In this document: positions 61,368 to 64,000 of the stretch, piece after piece
How the letters are laid out: every line of letters starts with the position of its first letter
Position numbering within the stretch: the first letter of the stretch is position 1
NCBI GenBank assembly: GCA_009192285.1
Contig: CM018605.1
Coordinates: 644,767 to 708,766, forward strand
Length of the DNA stretch: 64,000 nucleotides
Source: Morchella semilibera
Lineage: Eukaryota; Ascomycota; Pezizomycetes; Pezizales; Morchellaceae
Direction of reading: 5' to 3'
Notes under the pieces: generated by a model
What the model saw: the letters and a program-made list of their open reading frames with translations, nothing else
What the model was told of the DNA's origin: nothing
Database searches by the model: none
Translations under genes and position numbers: made by a program

Positions 61368-62289
61368 ATGGAATCCGTAAGTCCCCCATCCCCCCCCCCC
61401 CCCCACCAGCCAGAGTATGTCCACCACCAGCCAACACCCCCGTAGCAGCGCCCTCAAGACGGAGCCCTCAGCTGGCGTCTCTCAGCACATCCCGCGACTC
61501 TCGGCTTCTTCCTCGCCTTTCGCCTCTGTATGCCATGCCCCACCCTATATCTACTACATCCACACCCATACTAACCCAGGTTCTGCCCCCACCCATATAG
61601 TCCCTCTGCTCACCTACCTCTTTGGCCTCTGGTTCTCCTCAAACTTGTCTGTCCCCCCTCCCTCCCCCTCTCCCCTCCTCTGCACACGACTAACACCCAC
61701 CACAGCGTCCTGATATTCATCATCGTGATCCTCCTCCTCGCCGCAGACTTCTACTACTGCAAGAACATTGCCGGCCGCCGCCTCGTCGGCCTGCGCTGGT
61801 GGAACGAGGTCAGCGCCGAGGGCAACGGCGAGAGCATATGGGTCTTTGAGAGCCCTGACGTACCATCCCCTCCCACTAGTGTGTTGGGCGTATGCTGAAT
61901 TGAAGTACAGGAGTCCCGCCAGATCAATGCGACAGACAGCCGCTTCTTCTGGCTATCCGTGTACATCGTCCCGCTGCTGTGGGTGCTGCTGGCGATCGTT
62001 GCTATCGTCAGGTTCGAGTTTATATGGCTGTCGCTTGTCGGTATGTTTATTTCTCTCTCTGTGTGTGTGTGTGTACTTGCGCACGGGACTGATACAGAAT
62101 GTGCGCGCACGGATAGTCATCGCGGTGATCCTCTGCGTCACAAACGGCGTCGCCTTCTCGCGCGCAGACAAGTTCGGCAATGCATCGTCGTTTGCCGGCC
62201 ACGCCATGAACACGGCCGGGGGCGGGTTTGCGAGGAGAATGGCGGGCAGCGTGGCGAATAGGATGTTCTTCTCCGGCGGGAGGAGCTAG
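61368..62289 (+). CDS. TVP23: Golgi membrane protein Tvp23
   Basis: Late-Golgi/endosomal vesicle membrane protein of the Tvp23 (DUF846) family. Six exons, most very short: 61368-61376 (9 nt, MES), 61449-61527, 61601-61646, 61706-61859, 61911-62040 and 62117-62289; 196 residues. Spliced sequence: [80 protein letters not shown], then [60 protein letters not shown] and a Gly-rich end. SWRLS.HP, the [22 protein letters not shown] and FSRADKFG are family hallmarks. All splices keep phase. Intron 1 has GTAAGT followed by a C15 run. A long open frame starting at 61417 is a shadow. Confidence 0.92.
61390..61404 (+). repeat. C15 tract in TVP23 intron 1
   Basis: The intron starts GTAAGTCCCCCAT, then 15 C. 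Confidence 0.85.
62061..62075 (+). repeat. (GT)n microsatellite in TVP23 intron 5
   Basis: Seven GT dinucleotides inside the last intron. Confidence 0.85.
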
Positions 62290-64000
62290 GCGAAGGAAGG
62301 GGGGAAGGGAGATGGGACTATGGGACTATGGGACTAAAGAGGGACCTGGGACGAGAGGAGAAACTGTGAGGGACATGTGAATAGCTAACTTAAGTAGGGC
62401 AGGGGCGGCGTTTAAAAAGTAGCCGCTTTTTTTCTTTTCTTTTCTTTTTTGTTATTTTGTGTTTTTATGTTGTTTGGATTTGGATTTGTTTTTTGCTCTG
62501 GTGGGTCTTACTGGGCTGGATAGTTCTTTGCAGGTACATGTAACTACAGCAACGTGATATTCGTGCGGTAGACATACAGTATGAATACCGTCTTCTTAAG
62601 AATGGTACATTCCCCAAAACGCCGATATAGGTCGGTCATCTCCAGAAGCAAGTCAGGCAGGTGATACGCATTACAAGTTGAATGCCGCCTGTACACTCCC
62701 GTCTTCTGAGCACTACGATAGTCCGAGCGTAGCGCATGGTAAAGAAACTAGCAGCACAGCAGTAGGAGTGCCGCATTCTATGGCGTCTGGAATGCGGCAG
62801 CACCACCGAAGCACCGCTGTATGCAAGGCCATGCGTCTTCCCCTGTCATCCTGTCGTGTTACTGTATTCTCTTGACACAGAGTACAAGATGGGTATGGTG
62901 ATACTACGGTCTGGTAGATAATGTCACGTCAATTCTCTGCGCGGCCATCGCAGTACCGGTATTCTTCTCGAGAGTATATTTAGGGGAGTGTAGTTGTGCT
63001 ATAGTACGGCCTCTGGATGCGGTAGGGCTATCGAATACACATTTGCGGCAATGTCACTTCTACTCCAGAAAAAAGACCCCCGGCCATATACTCCTCCGGG
63101 CGCGCATGGCACCAGTGTACTTACGTAAGAGCACCCGGTCTGTCTCGGGCGGTTGAGTCACGGTGGCTCACTCGCCCGCCGGCGGCTGCGGCTGCGGCTG
63201 TTCTATGTTGTTCTAACCCAATGCGGTTCGACGCTCTGGGCGTAGACCTGTGGCCCGGCGTGTTTCGGGTAGCTGGTTCTGGAGTCGGTGTCTGGACGGT
63301 GCAACATCGCTGACCTGCCATATAAGTACGGCTACGATAAAACGGCCCGTTGGGCTTCCGAGTGATGGTGGTGCATGGCCGCCACCCTCCCTGCCGTAAC
63401 GCAGGATATGGCAAATGTGCCTGTCTATACCATACTTTGCGTAGGCTCTCGCGCTGTGAGACACTGGCGATGTCTATGCTCCCCTCCTTGTTGTAAGCAA
63501 CGGGTTGCTGGGGCGGTTTTGGGGGGGGGCGCTTTTCATACATTGCTAGAGCTAGGAATTATTCCCACCGTTTTAAAGCCGGGGAATACTTGATTACCCG
63601 CCGTCCAAAACATCCAAGAGATACATGTAGGTAAGGGAGTGGCTATCGCCCGGGAATTGGGGCCAGCAACAACAGACTCGGACCGCCCCCGTCCACCAGA
63701 CAGAGCCTTGTACATAAGAGGTCCCGCGCAGGCTCTACTATAGTAACTAGGGGATAGATATAGTGTAAGCTATTATCTAGATACATATTTATCACTCATG
63801 ATCACTGGTATAATATGACACACATTATCATACTGTGTCTTTGAAGACAGGATAGGGGTATATCATTACGGCCCGTTAGAAGCAAGAAAGGGTATCAGTT
63901 GCGGGGAAGGAAGTCTACTACCGGGACAGAACGCTCTAAATCTACGCATTATCCCCCGCCCTCAGCGCGCGGCCATCTCTATCACCACTGCCCTGCATCT
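62290..64000. other. Intergenic region to window end
   Basis: TVP23 3' flank, then 1.6 kb without a recognised gene. The minus-strand frame at 63121-63543 is compositionally odd (Ala/Pro/Arg) and matches nothing I know. TACATGTA at about 62535 and 63622. Confidence 0.5.

Noticed and set aside
61417-61713. 98-codon ORF in the TVP23 locus
   Set aside because: It overlaps TVP23 exons 2 and 3 in other frames or crosses introns; the conserved TVP23 reading explains the sequence.
63121-63543. 140-codon minus-strand ORF near the window end
   Set aside because: Composition (Ala, Pro, Arg, Thr) and lack of any motif suggest chance in GC-rich DNA.

Overview
This window looks like nuclear DNA of a filamentous ascomycete (Pezizomycotina). 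Almost every gene is broken by short introns of roughly 45-100 nt with GTRNGT-type donors, CTAAC-like branch sites close to the acceptor, and AG ends. The gene set (Vps3844-domain protein, SUR7/PalI-type membrane protein, RCR-like membrane protein, cyclophilin H, SSB-type Hsp70, Elp1, Vps8, Atg6, Tvp23) is that of a mould-like fungus. The lineage below that level cannot be fixed; an early-diverging class such as Pezizomycetes is a guess. No rRNA, tRNA, CRISPR or bacterial operon structure was seen.

Layout. 1-663: 5' part of the nuclear-pore protein Ndc1 (minus, runs off the left edge). 1702-4552: AP-1 beta-adaptin (minus). 5296-9671: Elongator subunit Elp1 (minus). 10403-10692: a small two-exon COX8 gene (minus) with no long ORF, divergent from MTR4 (11499-15077, plus). 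15777-16351: TRAPPC2L-like subunit. 17234-18285: four-TM SUR7/PalI-like protein using a GC-AG intron. 18928-20462: a fungal protein of unknown function, rebuilt from three exons. 20803-22248: Vps3844-domain protein. 24496-25409: cyclophilin H (minus). 27628-29050: membrane RING-H2 protein. 30382-31098: conserved fungal unknown. 31898-32751: RCR-like protein (minus). 34928-35908: GPALPP/DUF3752 protein (minus). 36279-41387: Vps8. 42270-44636: SSB-type Hsp70. 45099-46834: short-chain dehydrogenase with a charged C-terminal tail. 46.8-59.0 kb is gene-poor and repeat-rich; it holds a damaged GH16 glucanase gene (52099-53301) and UMP1 (55477-56158). 59058-60804: ATG6/beclin (minus) with an apparent one-base insertion. 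61368-62289: TVP23 with a 9-nt first coding exon.

Most genes are housekeeping, with a strong bias to membrane traffic (AP-1, TRAPP, Vps8, Vps3844, Tvp23, Atg6) plus proteostasis (SSB Hsp70, Ump1, cyclophilin H, RING ligase) and RNA work (Mtr4, Elp1). They are not organised as a pathway cluster.

The main unexplained signal is not a gene. The palindromic octamer TACATGTA occurs more than 40 times, nearly always between genes, where chance would give one or two. The window also holds a 235-bp Tc1/mariner-type MITE with 5'-CAG...CTG-3' ends flanked by TA, and three smaller TA-flanked foldback elements. TA+CA+TG+TA is the footprint expected when such an element is cut two bases inside its ends, so the octamers may be fossil excision scars. 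Other unusual signals are C13-C15 tracts just inside four 5' splice sites, a GC-AG intron, a 72-nt stop-free intron in ATG6, and single-base frame breaks in two genes.
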